Counted from the stretch's first letter, positions 12,403 to 25,308 are shown. The stretch: 64,000 nt of DNA from Meloidogyne chitwoodi (GCA_015183035.1 JACZZP010000014.1:1054001-1118000), one strand, 5' to 3'. Numbers and translations are program-made. Notes: generated by a model not told the origin, from the letters alone.

Positions 12403-14294
12403 TTTATTTTACTTAAAAAATAATTTTAAACTAATTTAAATATTTAATAATTATTTAAATTTTAATAAAAATAATATTAATTAATTAATTTAGTAAATTA
12501 AAAAGTGCCAAAATATGTGTGGCAGTCATTACTATTACGATAAAAACTAAATAATAGAGTATTTATAAATAGTCTCGTTAAGAAAATAATGAGAAGAAAA
12601 AAAAATAAAATAAAATTATATTGGTTTTTAAAAAGAAGAATGATTAGAAAAAAAATAAAAAGAAAATTGCTTTTAGGCGAAAAAATTCGCCTCCCGTTGC
12701 CTTAACTGCCGCCGGGGATTTGGGAGGAGCTGTAAGGGAAAACGTGGAAAATAAAATTATTTTGTTGTTTGCGGTAGAAAGGGCACAACTTTATAAGAAA
12801 AAGAAATAGAAAATATAATATTTGTTTTATTTTTTTTAAAAAAGAGGGGAGTGGCTACATATCAGTCATTGCTTTTTCTTTTTGATCTTTTTAATGCCTA
12901 TTAGATACGCCCATTATCCAATATATATTTAGGTATTTTTTAATGAAAAAGAAAGTAATAAAATAATTTATATATATTTTAATATTTATTATAGAGAATA
13001 TTTAAAATCCCCAATCTTATAATAAATTATTAATATTATTTTAATTATTTTTTAATTAAAAAAATAATTAAAATAATTTTAAATAATAACAATTAATATT
13101 ATTTATAATAAATAATAAATAATATCCATTTTTGCCGCATTATTTGCAGATCTAACAAATAAAACAATATTTTCTGAAGAGCTAATGTATGCCAAAAACG
13201 GAAATTGGTTCTTTCCTTTTCTCTTCCTTTTCCTTATCCAATAGACCGCTTTCTCTTTAAATTCTCTTTTTTTAAAGCTTAGATCCTTTTTTCTTTTTTT
13301 TTTAAATTTTCTGTTCAATTGGTGTTTGTTTGCATCAATTTTCATCTCTAAAAATTCCCTAATTGAGTATAAAAAAGGCAAAAGATAATAATAATAATAA
13401 CAAAATGATATTGAAAAATAAAAATAAATCTAAAAAATGACAAACATTAAATTATTTTATTTTATTTATTTATAAACACTTTGTGGATAGAAATTGGCTT
13501 TTTATTTTTTAAATAAAATTTTAAAGAAATGTTTGATTTTACAATTTTGATATACTCTTGGGAATGCAAATAAAGAGAAAAAAATATTTTAAAATTATTT
13601 TATCCACAATTTGTGCTTAATTTTGTCATTTTTATTTCTCATAATAATATCCTTCTATAAATCCTTGTATCATTTTTTTAATTTCTCTTTTCTTTCTCTT
13701 CTTTAGTTTTTTAATATAAAATTAATATTTTTAAAAATTAAAAATAATTAAAATTATAATCATTTTTGATTCTAAAAATTAAAAATAATAATATATTTTT
13801 ATTGTAATAGATGGCTATTATCTTCTCCAATAATAATGCTCATAGCGATATAAAAAAATTTTTTGTAATTGCCGAAAGGTGTTAAGGCAAATAAAAAAAT
13901 AAATAAATAAAGTCAATTGAAGGTATCTATTTCTGTGATATCTTAATTCTTTCCTTTGGGATTCTTCCTAAAGGCATTGGTCGGCAGTTTACAAAGTTAT
14001 AAAATTTATAAAAAAATTATTTATCAAAATATATAAAAAAATTAATTTATTTTAATATTAAAAAATGTAAAAAATAAATAAAAAAATTTATCAAATATAT
14101 AAATATAAAATATGGCATAAAATTATGAACAATTGAGGTTAATAATATTTTAAAAAAAAAAGAATTACAATATAATAACATGAAATAAATAATTTTAAAA
14201 ATCAAGAAATTAATAAAAAAATAAAAGAAACCTTAAGTAATAAGTAATTATAGTTTTTCTTCTAGAAATTTTAAAAAATATAAATATTAAATAA
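12403..14294. other. intergenic; vab-15 upstream region
   Basis: No gene supported. A segment at about 12670-12760 is conspicuously GC-rich compared with its surroundings and lies 0.3 kb upstream of the vab-15 start, so it could be a regulatory element. The remainder is AT-rich. The open frame at 13103-13381 on the minus strand is a Lys-rich reading of A/T runs and is not called. Confidence 0.5.
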
Positions 14295-17044
14295 TTAACA
14301 AATAGGCCTATCATTCATATTAATATCCTCACGATTTTCTACCACTGCAATATCATCTAATGCACAAGCACCCTTTTAATAATATTTAAATTAATTTTTA
14401 ATTTAAAATAAATATTTATTTACTTGATTAGTTCGTGTATTTTCACATAGGAAAAGTACCTAAAATTAATATTATTTAAAATATTATTTAAAATAATTTA
14501 TACTTTTTTAGTTCCTTTAGGACATACAAAAGTTCCCCATTTCCACATTCTATCAGAAACAGAAACAAATTTATCAGAAAGAAAAGGACAATCTAATAAT
14601 TTTGAATCTTCTTCTTCTTCTTGTTCTGTTATTTCTTTATTTATATTTGAATTTGAATTACAACATCCTTTTAATTGAACTCCATGAGTACCTTCATAAT
14701 ATTGAAATCTAATTCTTGTAGGTTCTGTTAAAACATTTAAATTATTTTCTGAATTTCCAATAAAAGTCCAAAGTCCAGCCTTCTCACGGGGATAAAGAAA
14801 TACAGCTGCATAATATTTACCTTCTAAATATATTTAAATAATTTAATTTTATTAAAAAATAATTTAATTAATTTTCTTGCCTGTTCCCTGTCTAATTCCA
14901 GTAACTCTATTCATAAATTGGTCTTTAACAACCTCAAAACGAGTAGTTAATCCTCTTGCTGCATTTTCTGATTCTACAGTATCTTTATATGAACAACTAT
15001 TTCCTTAAATTTATTTAAATAATTTTTTATTTAATATATTATTTTTACCTTCTTCAAAAGAACATTTTATTGACTGACAAATTGAAGAATCTAAAGAAGA
15101 AGTTGAAGGAGTAGGTATTATTTCATCACCATTTTTTGATATTACTCCATGTGCTTTTGCATTATTTTCTCCTTTAAAATTAATTATATATAATTTTTTT
15201 TAAATATTTATTTATTTTACCTTGTTCTAAAGGAATTGGTTTTTGTTGTTCTGAGGAAATTACTTCTTCTTTTTCTGAAACGAGAATTGCTGATGATGAA
15301 ACAGCTGAACCTGTTCCAGCAATTAATTCTTTTGAAGCCTTATTTTCACTAATTAAATAAATTTAAATTTATTAAAGAAATAATGATTATTTTTTTAAAT
15401 AAAAAAATAATCATTATATTTTATTAGACCTTTTTTATCAATAAAGCTAAATTTGTCTTAATTTTTAATAAAATAATATCTAATTTTTAATTTAAATTAT
15501 TTGAGTTTATGATGTATTTATATATTTTTTAAATAAATTTATTTTTATATACCTTTTAATAATTTCTGGTTTTAAAGTTTCCATAATTTCTAATTTTCTT
15601 TCATTTTCTGTTATTCCTTCAGTAAATGATGTTATAGGCGTTGTATTTATATTTTCTTTTTTTGTTTTTAATAATTTATTTGATTTTGTAATTAATTTTT
15701 GTGTAGTTGTTTCATTAGGAGGACCAGCACAATCAGGTGGTCTTCTCTCATAAATAATTTCTATATCATCTAAAAATGCAATATCTCCCATTGTTTCGTC
15801 TATAAAATTGCTGGCAACAAAAACAATCTGAAAAAATAAAAATAAATAATAATAAAAATTAATAGTTTAATTAATTATATTTATAAATTTAAATATTAAA
15901 TAATAACATCAATATATGAAGCTTTAGGTAAAACCAATTCTGTATAAGCAACATTTCCAGGTGATGGAAATTCTTGGCAATTAAGTAAAGGATTAAAACC
16001 TAATGTAGCAGGAAATGATTCACGTTGACAAACCTAATAAAAATTAAAAAATATTTTTTAAAAAAAGATAATAAAATACTTGAAGTAAAACATTATTTGA
16101 TTGCCAATGTTTAGCTCTAACTCTAATTTGTGAACTTGCACAAGTAATAGCACAAGAAGATAGCTGAGCTTCATCTGAAGGACCTGCTCCTTTTGCATAA
16201 GCAAACTATTTTACATTTTATATTTATTTTATTTATATTTATTTTATTACTAAATAACGTCCTTTCATTGAAATATTTTTTAAATGAACACTTTCTGGAG
16301 TACCCTGAACTAAATACCAATCAATCTGATCATCACTAGGAGTTGGAATATTTGCCCAACAACAAGGCTCTCCTTCAAAATTGCAACTTAATGCTTCTCC
16401 TATTTTATAAAAAATATTTATTTATTTCTTTTAAATATTTTTTAAACAAACCATCAATTACTGGACCTCCACCTTGTGAATTATAACCTTCTGATCCAAA
16501 TTCTGCTAATCCAACACGATTACCAAGTAATTCTATATAAAATTAAAAAAATATATATTTTATATTTATTTAATAATTGCCTTGAACTGAACGACCAATT
16601 GGAGGTTCCCCTTTTGTTCCAATAGGTGATAAAGGTAAATTAGGAGCTCCTCTTGCAGCTGCATTGGCTGAACTGCCCCCTCCTCCACTACTTCCCCCAC
16701 CAGCCTGGAATGTTGAGGCAGAAAAGGCAGCTGGAGACATTTGCCTTGGCACTGAAGATATACAGCTTAAAGCTAAAAAATAAAGCAAAATTAAAAAATA
16801 TAATTTAATTAAAATAAAAAATTGAAATTAATTGAATCTCAAATATTTAAATTTATTAAATAATTTCTCTTTAATTATTAGGATATAATAAACTTTAATA
16901 TTTAATTTAAAATAATTTAATTAAAATTTTATTCTTAAATAATTTTTAATTATTTATTTTACCCTGTGCTGTCCATTGAAGTAAAAATAATGCTGCCTGA
17001 GTATAATAAGGATAACGCCATATTTGTTTACGTCTTTTAGGCAT
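14295..17044 (-). CDS. secreted MAM-like domain protein
   Basis: Predicted 612-aa extracellular protein. Exons in transcript order: 17044-16963, 16772-16581, 16532-16452, 16399-16251, 16205-16080, 16033-15908, 15827-15553, 15348-15221, 15171-15049, 15003-14881, 14823-14504, 14459-14424, 14372-14295. A basic start followed by AALFLLQWTAQ looks like a signal peptide. After a Gly/Ser/Ala-rich stretch come two jelly-roll modules. The first begins at LSCNFEGEPCCWAN and ends near GDIAFLDDIEI; the second begins at IKCSFEEGNSCSYKD and ends at CALDDIAVVENRE. These openings (C-x-FE, early paired Cys) and closings (LDDI) are MAM hallmarks, so a role in adhesion or as an extracellular ligand is likely. 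Introns 2 and 10 use GC donors, since no GT is available at the junction. The exact gene identity is unknown. Confidence 0.8.
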
Positions 17045-18869
17045 TTTTATATTAAATTATTTAATTATATTTATTCTTTATTAATTATTTAAAAATCTGT
17101 TTGTTTCTTTTAAAAACTTAATTAAATTTTGAAAAATAATTTTAAAGAATTATTTAGCCAAAAATAATTTAATATATTTTTTATATTTTAAAGATTTTCT
17201 GGGAGAGATTCACTTTCAAAACTCATTTATGTGTTACGCACGAGCAAATAATAAATAAATATATATTGTTGTAATAAAAAAATAAATGCGCAATATTAGA
17301 AAACTTTTTTTTGAAGGAAAAAAATAATTTTTTTTTCTAATAAAAAATAAAAGGAAAGCATTCGTGATCTAAAGCTTAAAGAAAGAAATACACAACATAA
17401 ATATAATAATTGAATTTAGAAGAATTGGTAAAAAATAAAAAAGAAGATATGGCGCAAATTTAAGTAATTTTGCGTAAGAAAAGATATTGAGTGAAATTTA
17501 AAAAAAATAAAAATAAAAAATAATTTAAAGTTTACAAAATTTATTCTTGGAATTTCTAATAAAAATAAAATCAATTTTAAAATTTTTAGAAGTAAAAAAT
17601 AAATTGTTGATTATATTGAAGATTAGAGAAAATAAACTTTATTTATTTAGATATTCTTCTTAAAAATAAATGGATTTTCAATTAAAAGGATAAAACTTAA
17701 TTTTTATTTTAATTAATAAAATTATTAAAAATCTATAGGAAAACAATAATAATTAGAATTAAATAAATTTATAAAAATAATATTTGAATATTTAAATTTC
17801 TTCATAAATTTTAATAAAATTTATTGATTATATAATTTAAAAAAAGAAAAACAATTTTGCTGATCAAATGTCAACTGGTTAAGAAATTAAGAAATTTTGG
17901 GATTGAAAGATCATCTAAAATATTAATTTAATGCTTACCCAAATCCTTCTTCTCCTTAAATCAACAAAAAATTTATAAATAAATAAATAAACTAAATGGT
18001 ATATATTTATTTATATTTTCTTTTTTCTTCTTCTATACATGCGACAATATATTAAATAAGCAAGTTTTAGGTAAAGAGAGAAGAAGCTATAAAATAGAAA
18101 AAGAAATAATTTGAAAAATAAAAGAATTTTTGTTTGAATAAAGGAAAAAGTGAAAATGTAATAAAAAAAAAGAAAAATAATTTTGGCGCTATAATCTCGG
18201 GAAGAAAAAAGAAATAATTTAATAAAAGAATTGAAAAGGGTGTGAATATTTAGAGATGAGAATTTAAATTGTTTTGTTTGACTGCTTTGATGATTTGTTC
18301 GTTTTCGGGATTTTAAGGAAAAGAAAAGTAAAAGAGAAGAGAATATAAGTCACTCTTCTTTATTATTTAGGAACAAGTTATTATTTTAGTAATTTCTTAT
18401 TCTTTAGCTAAAAAAAGATAACCAATTTAATATTAAAAAACACATAAATCTATACATATATATAATAAAAGCTACTTTATTTAGTACAAAATATTATTTT
18501 AACGGATATGAGAAAATTTAAAATAAAAAAAGTTTATATTATTTAATAACTTTTCATAAATTACAAAAAAGTTTAGAGACGAAAAAGAAAAATGAATAGA
18601 GGAAATAAAAAAAAAACTTTTCAAAAAAATTAAAAGAAAAAAAGAATTCATGGGATTAGGTAAAAATGACAATTAAATTATAGAATTAGGTATGTAGTTT
18701 TAAAACAAATATAATAAAAAATAAGATTGGTTAGAGATTTTGTTAATAAATAAATAATAAAAAAATAGTTTTTTAAGACAATTATCTAAGGATTAGTAAT
18801 GAATATGTATTTTCAAAAATTGTGTTGTTAAATACATAGCAGAAACTAAAATAACTTTTAAATTTTTAG
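17045..18869. other. intergenic, no gene seen
   Basis: AT-rich, A-run-dominated sequence upstream of the MAM-like gene. No coding exon, RNA gene or repeat recognised on either strand. Confidence 0.55.
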
Positions 18870-19061
18870 GATCTCTTTAATTCTCCTCTACTGGATCATC
18901 GATCTTCATCTCTGAGTAATTATAGAGAAAAGAGGAAAAGAGAAATTGATGACTCCTTAATCAAGCAAATGGCGCAAATTTCAGCGAAAACGAGTGAAAA
19001 TCCTTCAACAATATCCTACCAGACTTACAACACTGCCAGCGGCAATATATATTTAAATTAG
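18870..19061 (+). pseudogene. isolated coding-like exon, unknown
   Basis: An open block of 64 codons including a TAG stop follows a good acceptor (TTTTTAG at 18863-18869). Its base composition is much richer in G+C than its surroundings, like true exons here. The reading DLFNSPLLDHRSSSLSNYRE contains further on a basic cluster (EKRKREIDD) and a Ser/Thr-rich tail. I find no upstream exon with matching phase and no family resemblance. It could be the last exon of a small gene, a decayed gene fragment, or chance. The stop codon overlaps a possible donor (AG|GTAGGA at 19060-19065), so the true end is uncertain. Confidence 0.35.
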
Positions 19062-19485
19062 GTAGGACACTCTCTCTCATACAGAAGAGGTAAATGAATG
19101 ACCCACTTCTTATTTACGCTTTTATTATTCTAATAAATTTTTCAAGATAATATGTTTTCAAGATTTTTCAATTAAATATTTTCTCGACTTTAATATTTCT
19201 TTTAGAAATTCGAAATCATTGTAATTATTATCAATTATTAAAATATGTAACAATAAAAAGTTTAAAAGTTATCCAGTTCTCGAATAAAAATTTTATTAAA
19301 CATGAACACCAAGTTTACAAATAATAATGTACATAGAAAATAACCAATAACAAAAATTCCGTAATAACAAACGAAAATATGATTACAACCAATATATATA
19401 ATTACATACCTATATTATTATATTATACAAATATATAGGGAATACTCAAATAACAATATTATTATTCCATCCATTCGTACCCTTT
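19062..19485. other. 3' flank of the kinase gene
   Basis: AT-rich sequence between the isolated exon and the stop codon of the casein-kinase-1-like gene. It should contain the kinase 3' UTR. No other feature seen. Confidence 0.5.
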
Positions 19486-20933
19486 TCATTTTCCAGGGAT
19501 TTCACAAGCACGATAGACAATTGTTGGATCCTTCTGAAAGAAGAATTGTTAGTGAGTAAATTAATCCAAGGAATATCCAAACCTTCCAGCTGAACGGCTC
19601 ATTCAACTGCTCCTGACTCAGATTTGCAAGTGCACTCTTCAGGAGTCCCGAAATTCGAAAGTAGTCGACTCTTGTTGTGGAGGAGTCAATTGCACTTAAT
19701 ATCACGTCAAACTGAATAGGCATGTTATCCAGCAACAAATCACGTCCCAATTGGCGGCAATGGATCTTGAAATCTACTGTAGAGTAGTGCGGACATTTTT
19801 CCCAAGGTAAAGCTCCTAAAAAATTATGAATGAAGTTTTAAATCTATTTACCATTAAAGAATTCGTGGCACATGTAGAACCATGATTCGATATCGTCCTT
19901 TGGCTGATACTCCATTCGACTGTAATTTGAAATTGGCCTGTAGGCGTCAGTGCCTAACATGGGACATGTTCCAGTCGGACGTGGCTTTTCCTGACGCAGT
20001 CTTGACAAACCAAAGTCGATTATGAAGATTTGGTCATCCAATTCAGAATTAGGCGGACCAACAACGAAATTGGTAGGTTTGATGTCTCGATGCATCCAAT
20101 TGCGATCATGGAGTGACCAAATGCGCATGAACGTTTTCAGGCAAAGTTTGAGGGCGTCTGCTTGCGTTAGGCTCTGAGCAGGAAGAGCTTGCCTGATTCT
20201 GTACAAATCAGCGCCCAGTCGCTGTATTACAAGAACACGGCTACCGTCAGATGTTAAGAAACGATCGTAGAGCTCCGCAAAGCCACGAACGCCCTTACAA
20301 TCCAGATACACGCGTGCCTCAATGCCCAAAGTTCTCCTGTTAAAATTTAAGTATTTTTTGAGTACTTTCTCATCATGTTAACTTACTTCTTTTCGTTGGG
20401 GGCCTCAACCTTCACCATACACTCATGAGCAGGATTCTTTTTGTGGCGCACAAAGTAGACTCTCGAGAAGGGCCCAAAGTGAACAAGGCGTAGCGGTCCA
20501 TATCCAACACGCGTGATGGCAATCAGGTCATTGTCCCGCACAGAGGAATCTGCTCCTTTTGGCACTGCAAGTGGATCTTCGCACCGCTCTCCTCCACGGT
20601 CCTCTTTTTCTGGTGGGTTATTTGAAGATTTCTGCTTGAAGACTGCCTCCGGCGCACTTGGGATCTGCAAATTTATACCATTAAAAAAATTAAATTCAAG
20701 AAAGAAAGAAAGCTTGCATTGCTGGCCTTGTACATCGTCAAAATTTCTGCCGTCTGTTGTTCTTTCGGACTCAGATTACAGTAGACGGACTGGAACGATG
20801 GCTCCTGTATCTTGTTAACTGAGTTGATATGTTCGACCACACCAGTAGGATCGGGTGCGGTAGTCTGCTGCTGCCCTGATGACGGGTTCCACGCGACCAC
20901 AGTCGAGCCCAAGGAGATGTAGTCTGAATCCAT
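19486..20933 (-). CDS. casein kinase 1-like Ser/Thr kinase (worm expansion)
   Basis: Predicted 419-aa protein kinase of the CK1/TTBK-like group that is greatly expanded in nematodes, often with germline or sperm expression. Exons in transcript order: 20933-20718, 20664-20387, 20336-19852, 19815-19583, 19533-19486. An N-terminal extension of about 125 residues precedes the kinase fold. Motifs in order: Gly-loop HFGPFSRVYFV, lysine in ECMVKVEAP, GIEARVY with the alpha-C Glu, catalytic loop HRDIKPTNF, DFGLSRLRQEKP, then YQPKDDIESWFYMCHEFFNG, a CK1 subdomain IX signature. All catalytic residues are present. The ATG at 20933 was preferred over a non-ATG extension. Intron 1 uses a GC donor (AAT|GCAAGC), the only phase-consistent choice near the exon end. 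Codon usage is richer in G+C than in the neighbouring genes. Confidence 0.9.
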
Positions 20934-21477
20934 TGAACAAAGCAAAGATTGTATAATGATTGGGAGTATTGCGTTGAAAGTTGATCCGATGTTGTAACAC
21001 CACTTTTATACTAATCAAAGAGACATTTTAATATAAAGGATGAAGAAATAATACTTTAGAATATATACTGATTTAAAGTTGTATATATGGCACTAACAAC
21101 AAAGAACTTCGACTAACGAAGCTGTATCATAAATATCAACAGATTATCATCAATAAGTGCTACAAAGTTTGAATTTAATCTACCTATTGTATTTTTGTTG
21201 CTATGCATTTTGTTGTTTAAAACATAAATAAGTATTATCATTAACGGATTAAATTTGGTGTAAAACATCGAAAAGCGGCACTCACCACTTATGTTAGATA
21301 TTTGTTTTGCAGTTGTTGGAAATATTTTTGTTCACTTTCATTCCCACGCTTATCGTTAAAAATTTAGAATTTAATTTTGATCAAAACATTAAAAAGTTAT
21401 AATTTTTTTATTCGTTATTCCAAATGTTTAATTAAAATTATATTATAATTTGTCTCACAAGAAAATCATCATATTAT
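20934..21477. other. intergenic, kinase promoter side
   Basis: A 544-bp spacer between the COMM-domain gene stop and the kinase ATG, both on the minus strand. No further feature recognised. Confidence 0.5.
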
Positions 21478-21806
21478 TTACTTAGTAATATTCTGTGTTA
21501 ACTTCTGCAGGAAATTATACGCCTCCTTAACTTTCCAGTGAAAATCCTGAATACATAAGTCAAATTTTTAAATTAGACTCCTACTTGTAGCTGATTTTTG
21601 TTGCAAAGCAACCTCACTTTCTCGGCTCCATTTTTTGCGTCCGCCTCCAACGAGATCTCAGCGAGAGGTTCTTCAATATCAACTTGCGCATTTGACTACA
21701 AACACTTTTTAATTAAATTATTCTTTAACTTTTTTACCTCGACAACACTCAAAATACTCCAATCTATTCCCGTTATTTTTGGATAAAACGAAGCCTTTTC
21801 CGACAT
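21478..21806 (-). CDS. small COMM-domain protein (COMMD6-like size)
   Basis: Predicted 82-aa protein that consists of little more than a COMM domain. COMMD6 in vertebrates is similarly short (85 aa), and COMMD proteins form the Commander complex that recycles membrane cargo from endosomes. Exons: 21806-21738, 21695-21585, 21546-21478, phase 0 throughout. The entry segment ITGIDWSILSVVES resembles the start of a COMM domain (VDFQWKL-type), followed by acidic and beta-strand-like sequence (AEISLEADAKNGAEKVRLLC) and a C-terminal helix DFHWKVKEAYNFLQKL. The assignment rests on pattern resemblance and length, not on a search. It is the last of three closely spaced minus-strand genes after hsp-60 and pam16. 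Confidence 0.6.
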
Positions 21807-22078
21807 TGCTTCAAATTTATTGCCTGAAAAGCTATTAACAATTTTTTAAATGTAATTAGCTATTATAAATTTTTATAAGAAACAAGTTGGACAAAAGCCG
21901 GTGGAGAAATACTTAAATAAGTATATTGACATTTTATATTATTTACATGTCTTCTAAGGATGAAATCCTTTATTATCCACTTTTTCAAAAATAATATATT
22001 TAAATACCTGTAAAACAAAAACAAGTAAAAATAAAACAATAAGCATAAAATTATCTATTATTCCAACAACTAATTTAA

Positions 22079-22797
22079 TCAGCCAGATTTTTGTTTTTCT
22101 TTTTCATCATTTTCTTTCACTATCCTTTCTAATTCAATATCCAATCTTTCTTTTGCGCGATAAATCTAAAAAAATTTGTAATCATATTTCTATTCATACT
22201 AGTCTTTCTACATTTAATTTAAAAAAATAAAAAACAATAAGGTTTTACGATCAAAAATATCTAATATAGGAGCCCAGGACTTCATAATTTTTAAAACTTA
22301 TTAGCAGCCCTTACATAAAAACACCAAATTTTTAACTAAGTTGGAAGGATTTAGTTTAAATTAAATACCTTTGCTTGCAAATAAAGAGTTCCTCCTTTAG
22401 ATTTTTCATTTGCTGCAAAAAGATAATCATATCTTCTTTTAACATCCTCTTCATCTGGTGGAGGTTTTACGTCAAGAATTTGCATTGCTTCCTGAATTTT
22501 TTTTTGAAAATTTTTTATGAAATTTATTATCTGAAAATTAAAATACTTGTGTTGTAATTCCCATTCGTAGGTCAGTTTCGTTTTTCCTTTGCCTGACGCT
22601 AGATACTTTTGGATGATCATCTGAAGCCTGCCTCGCCGCTGCCTGTCTGCTAGCTGAAATGTTATCAGATATGTAAAACGCCAATTATTCAAAACAAAAA
22701 TCCCACCATTCAGTTCTTCACTTATTGCTCTTCTTAATGCAGTGAAAACAGCGCCAGCACCAGTGGCAGCAATTCGAACAAGATTTTTCCAAACCAT
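22079..22797 (-). CDS. pam16: PAM16/TIM16 (Magmas), mitochondrial import motor subunit
   Basis: Predicted 135-aa J-like protein of the presequence translocase motor at the inner mitochondrial membrane, where it pairs with PAM18 and restrains its stimulation of mtHsp70. Exons: 22797-22707, 22653-22547, 22491-22369, 22165-22079. The N-terminus MVWKNLVRIAATGAGAVFTA is the usual short hydrophobic targeting/anchor segment. A basic Ser-Arg-Gln-rich linker follows, and then the degenerate J-domain: MGITTQEAMQILDVKPPP, DVKRRYDYLFAANEKSKGG, TLYLQAKIYRAKERLDIELE. The position of the J-protein HPD is occupied by the family's non-HPD sequence (NEKS), as expected. Length matches the family (about 125-135 aa). 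It begins 233 bp after the hsp-60 stop on the same strand. Confidence 0.93.
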
Positions 22798-23030
22798 CAA
22801 ATTCGAAACGGATAATGGGAAAAGAAAATAATGAGATCAAGAAACTAGCAGCAATATAAAAGCACTTTTAAGAAGAAAAAAACCATAAATATTTTATTCC
22901 TAAGTGCAAAATTGAAAAACAACAAAAACAGTAAAATCAAAATAAATATTTTAATGATGATTATGATGAAATTCATTGTCAATGTATTGAACTCCATTAA
23001 GCAAAAAACTTTTCAATTTTAAAAAGGTCA

Positions 23031-25145
23031 TCAGTACATACCTCCACCCATTCCGCCCATGCCTCCCATTCCACCACCTACGGGCATTGGCGGCTCTTCT
23101 TTAGGTACCTCAGTGACAACACATTCAGTAGTTGACAATAAAGAGGCAACACCAGCAGCATCTTGCAAAGCAGTCCTAATCACCTTTGTCGGATCACTGA
23201 AATTCTAATGTAAGCTAGTTTTTATAAACAGTTGAACATACATAATTCCAGCCTCTAACATGTCCACGAAGCAATCTTTCATCGCATCATAGCCAAAGTT
23301 GATGTTCGGATTTGCAAGAATTTTCTCGACAATTCCAGAAGGTTCTAATCCAGAATTGGCTACAATTGTAGCAATTGGCTGACGCACAGCCTTCTGGACA
23401 ATTTTTATACCTAGTTTTATAGTTAGTTACTTCGTTTAATTTTTAAAACCTTTCAATTGATCATCGTTAGGAGCCTTAATGTCATCCAATTTTTTAAGTG
23501 CACGAAGCAAAGCTACACCGCCTCCTGGAACAATACCTTCTTCGACGGCTGCTCGAGTAGCACACAAAGCGTCAGTCACTCGGTCCTTCTTTTCATTAAC
23601 CTCAACCTCGCTAGAACCGCCTACTTTTAGAAGCGCAACCCCGGTAGAAAGTTTAGCAAGTCTTTCGTTCAATTTTTCCTAAAGATTAATTTTTATGCTC
23701 AAATAATTTTAATTAATAAACCTTTTCATAGTCAGAAGTCGATGTATCAAGCTCGTCTTGTATTTGAGCGATTCGCTTCTCAACGCTCTTATGATCACCC
23801 TTCCCACGAAGAATCAATGTATCGTCTTTAGTGATGGTTATTTCATCCGCCTCACCAAAGTCCTAAAATTTTATTTTAAATTTTTACACAAAAAAGAAAA
23901 ACTTCATTTTGAATGTCCTCCAATTTGATTAAGCTAGCTTCTTCACCAAAAACAGTACCACCACATGAAATTGCCCTAAAATTAAGTTCAATAAGCAAAT
24001 CCAAATGATATAACCCACATGTCCTTCATAGTATTCTTGCGATTATCTCCGAATCCAGGAGCTTTAACAGCACATACTTGAAGTCCAACCTTCAAACGAT
24101 TCAATACAAGTGTAGTGAGTGCCTCCCCATCAACATCTTCGGCCATGATAAGCAGCGGACGTCGGTATTTATTAGCCAATTCGAGAGCAGGCACAATGTC
24201 CTTTGTGAAAATTATTTTCCAAAAATATTAAAATCCTAAAAAATTACTTGAACTTGGCTGATTTTCTTTTCACTGAAGAGGATGTAGCATTTCTCAAACT
24301 CCACTTTTGCACCTTTAGCAGAATTAATAAAATATGGAGAGATATAGCCTCTATCGAATTTCATTCCCTCAATGAGTTCAAGTTCATCTTGCAATGTCTT
24401 GCCATCCTTCACAGTAATCACGCCCTTATTGCCCACCTATAAAATATAATTAGGCAAAATAATTTTATTTCAATAATGTATATTAAGATATTTTTAATTA
24501 ATACAAGCCTTCTTCATTGCCTCCGAGATCAATTGTCCAATAGATTTATCGCCGTTCGCAGAAATTGTCGCAACTTGGGCAATCTCTTCAGGTGTTGTAA
24601 CTGTTTTGCTCATATTTTTCAATTCAGTTAAGATAACATCAACGGCTTTCATAACTCCATTTCTAATTTCTACTGGGTTGGCTCCCTTGCTGATGCTGTC
24701 AAAACCTTCCTTTGCAATAGACCTAGCCAAAACAGTGGCACAAGTTGTACCATCACCTGCCTCCTCATTTGTTTTGTTAGCAACGTCCTAAGATTATAAG
24801 TTCTACCCAAAAACGAAATAAACCTGCACAAGCTTTGCCCCCATATTTTGACATTTGTCCTTAAAATCAATGGCCTTTGCAACAGTGACTCCATCTTTAG
24901 TGATTTTTGGACTTCCCCATGACTGCTCAATAATCACATTTCTCCCCTGCAATTTAAGTTATTAATACAATATAAATAAATTGATTTTTCAATTTTTTTA
25001 ATTTTCAAACTTTTGGTCCCATAGTTACAGCAACTGCATCTGCAAGTAGATCAACACCAACTAGCATCGCTTTTCGACCTTCAGATCCGAATTTAAGATC
25101 CTTTGCATAATTACGAACAGAAGTTTTCAAGACTCTGCTAAGCAT
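23031..25145 (-). CDS. hsp-60: mitochondrial chaperonin HSP60
   Basis: Predicted 561-aa group I chaperonin of the mitochondrial matrix, which folds imported proteins with HSP10. Exons in transcript order: 25145-25011, 24946-24824, 24787-24509, 24436-24248, 24200-24019, 23975-23903, 23862-23722, 23678-23450, 23410-23242, 23196-23031, all in phase. [20 protein letters not shown] is a mitochondrial presequence running into the mature start. Signatures include [54 protein letters not shown] apical sequence (here IMAEDVDGE), and the C-terminal GGM repeats ending [14 protein letters not shown]. The intron after EAMKK has the donor AAG|GCTTGT; no GT donor keeps the frame. It is divergent from HSP10 across a heat-shock promoter. 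Confidence 0.98.
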
Positions 25146-25271
25146 TTTTGAACACTAAAATTATCAGTTAAAAGTATTATTTTAGGAAAAAACTCATTTG
25201 CAAACAAAATAATTCATCACTCTCTTTAAAAACTTATTGTATAACTCCACGCCCATTCTCTCTACTAATCT

Positions 25272-25284
25272 TTCTCGAACATTC
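25272..25284. promoter_or_regulatory. heat-shock element, three perfect units
   Basis: TTCtcGAAcaTTC: three alternating, exactly spaced nGAAn units, the binding site of an HSF trimer. It lies 127 bp upstream of the hsp-60 ATG. Confidence 0.82.
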
Positions 25285-25308
25285 GTTTTCTTTTTGTGAT
25301 TTGAATGG

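Noticed and set aside
13103..13381. 92-aa Lys/Arg-rich minus-strand frame
   Set aside because: Lys/Arg-rich reading of A and T runs; no splice partner, no family resemblance, no composition shift.
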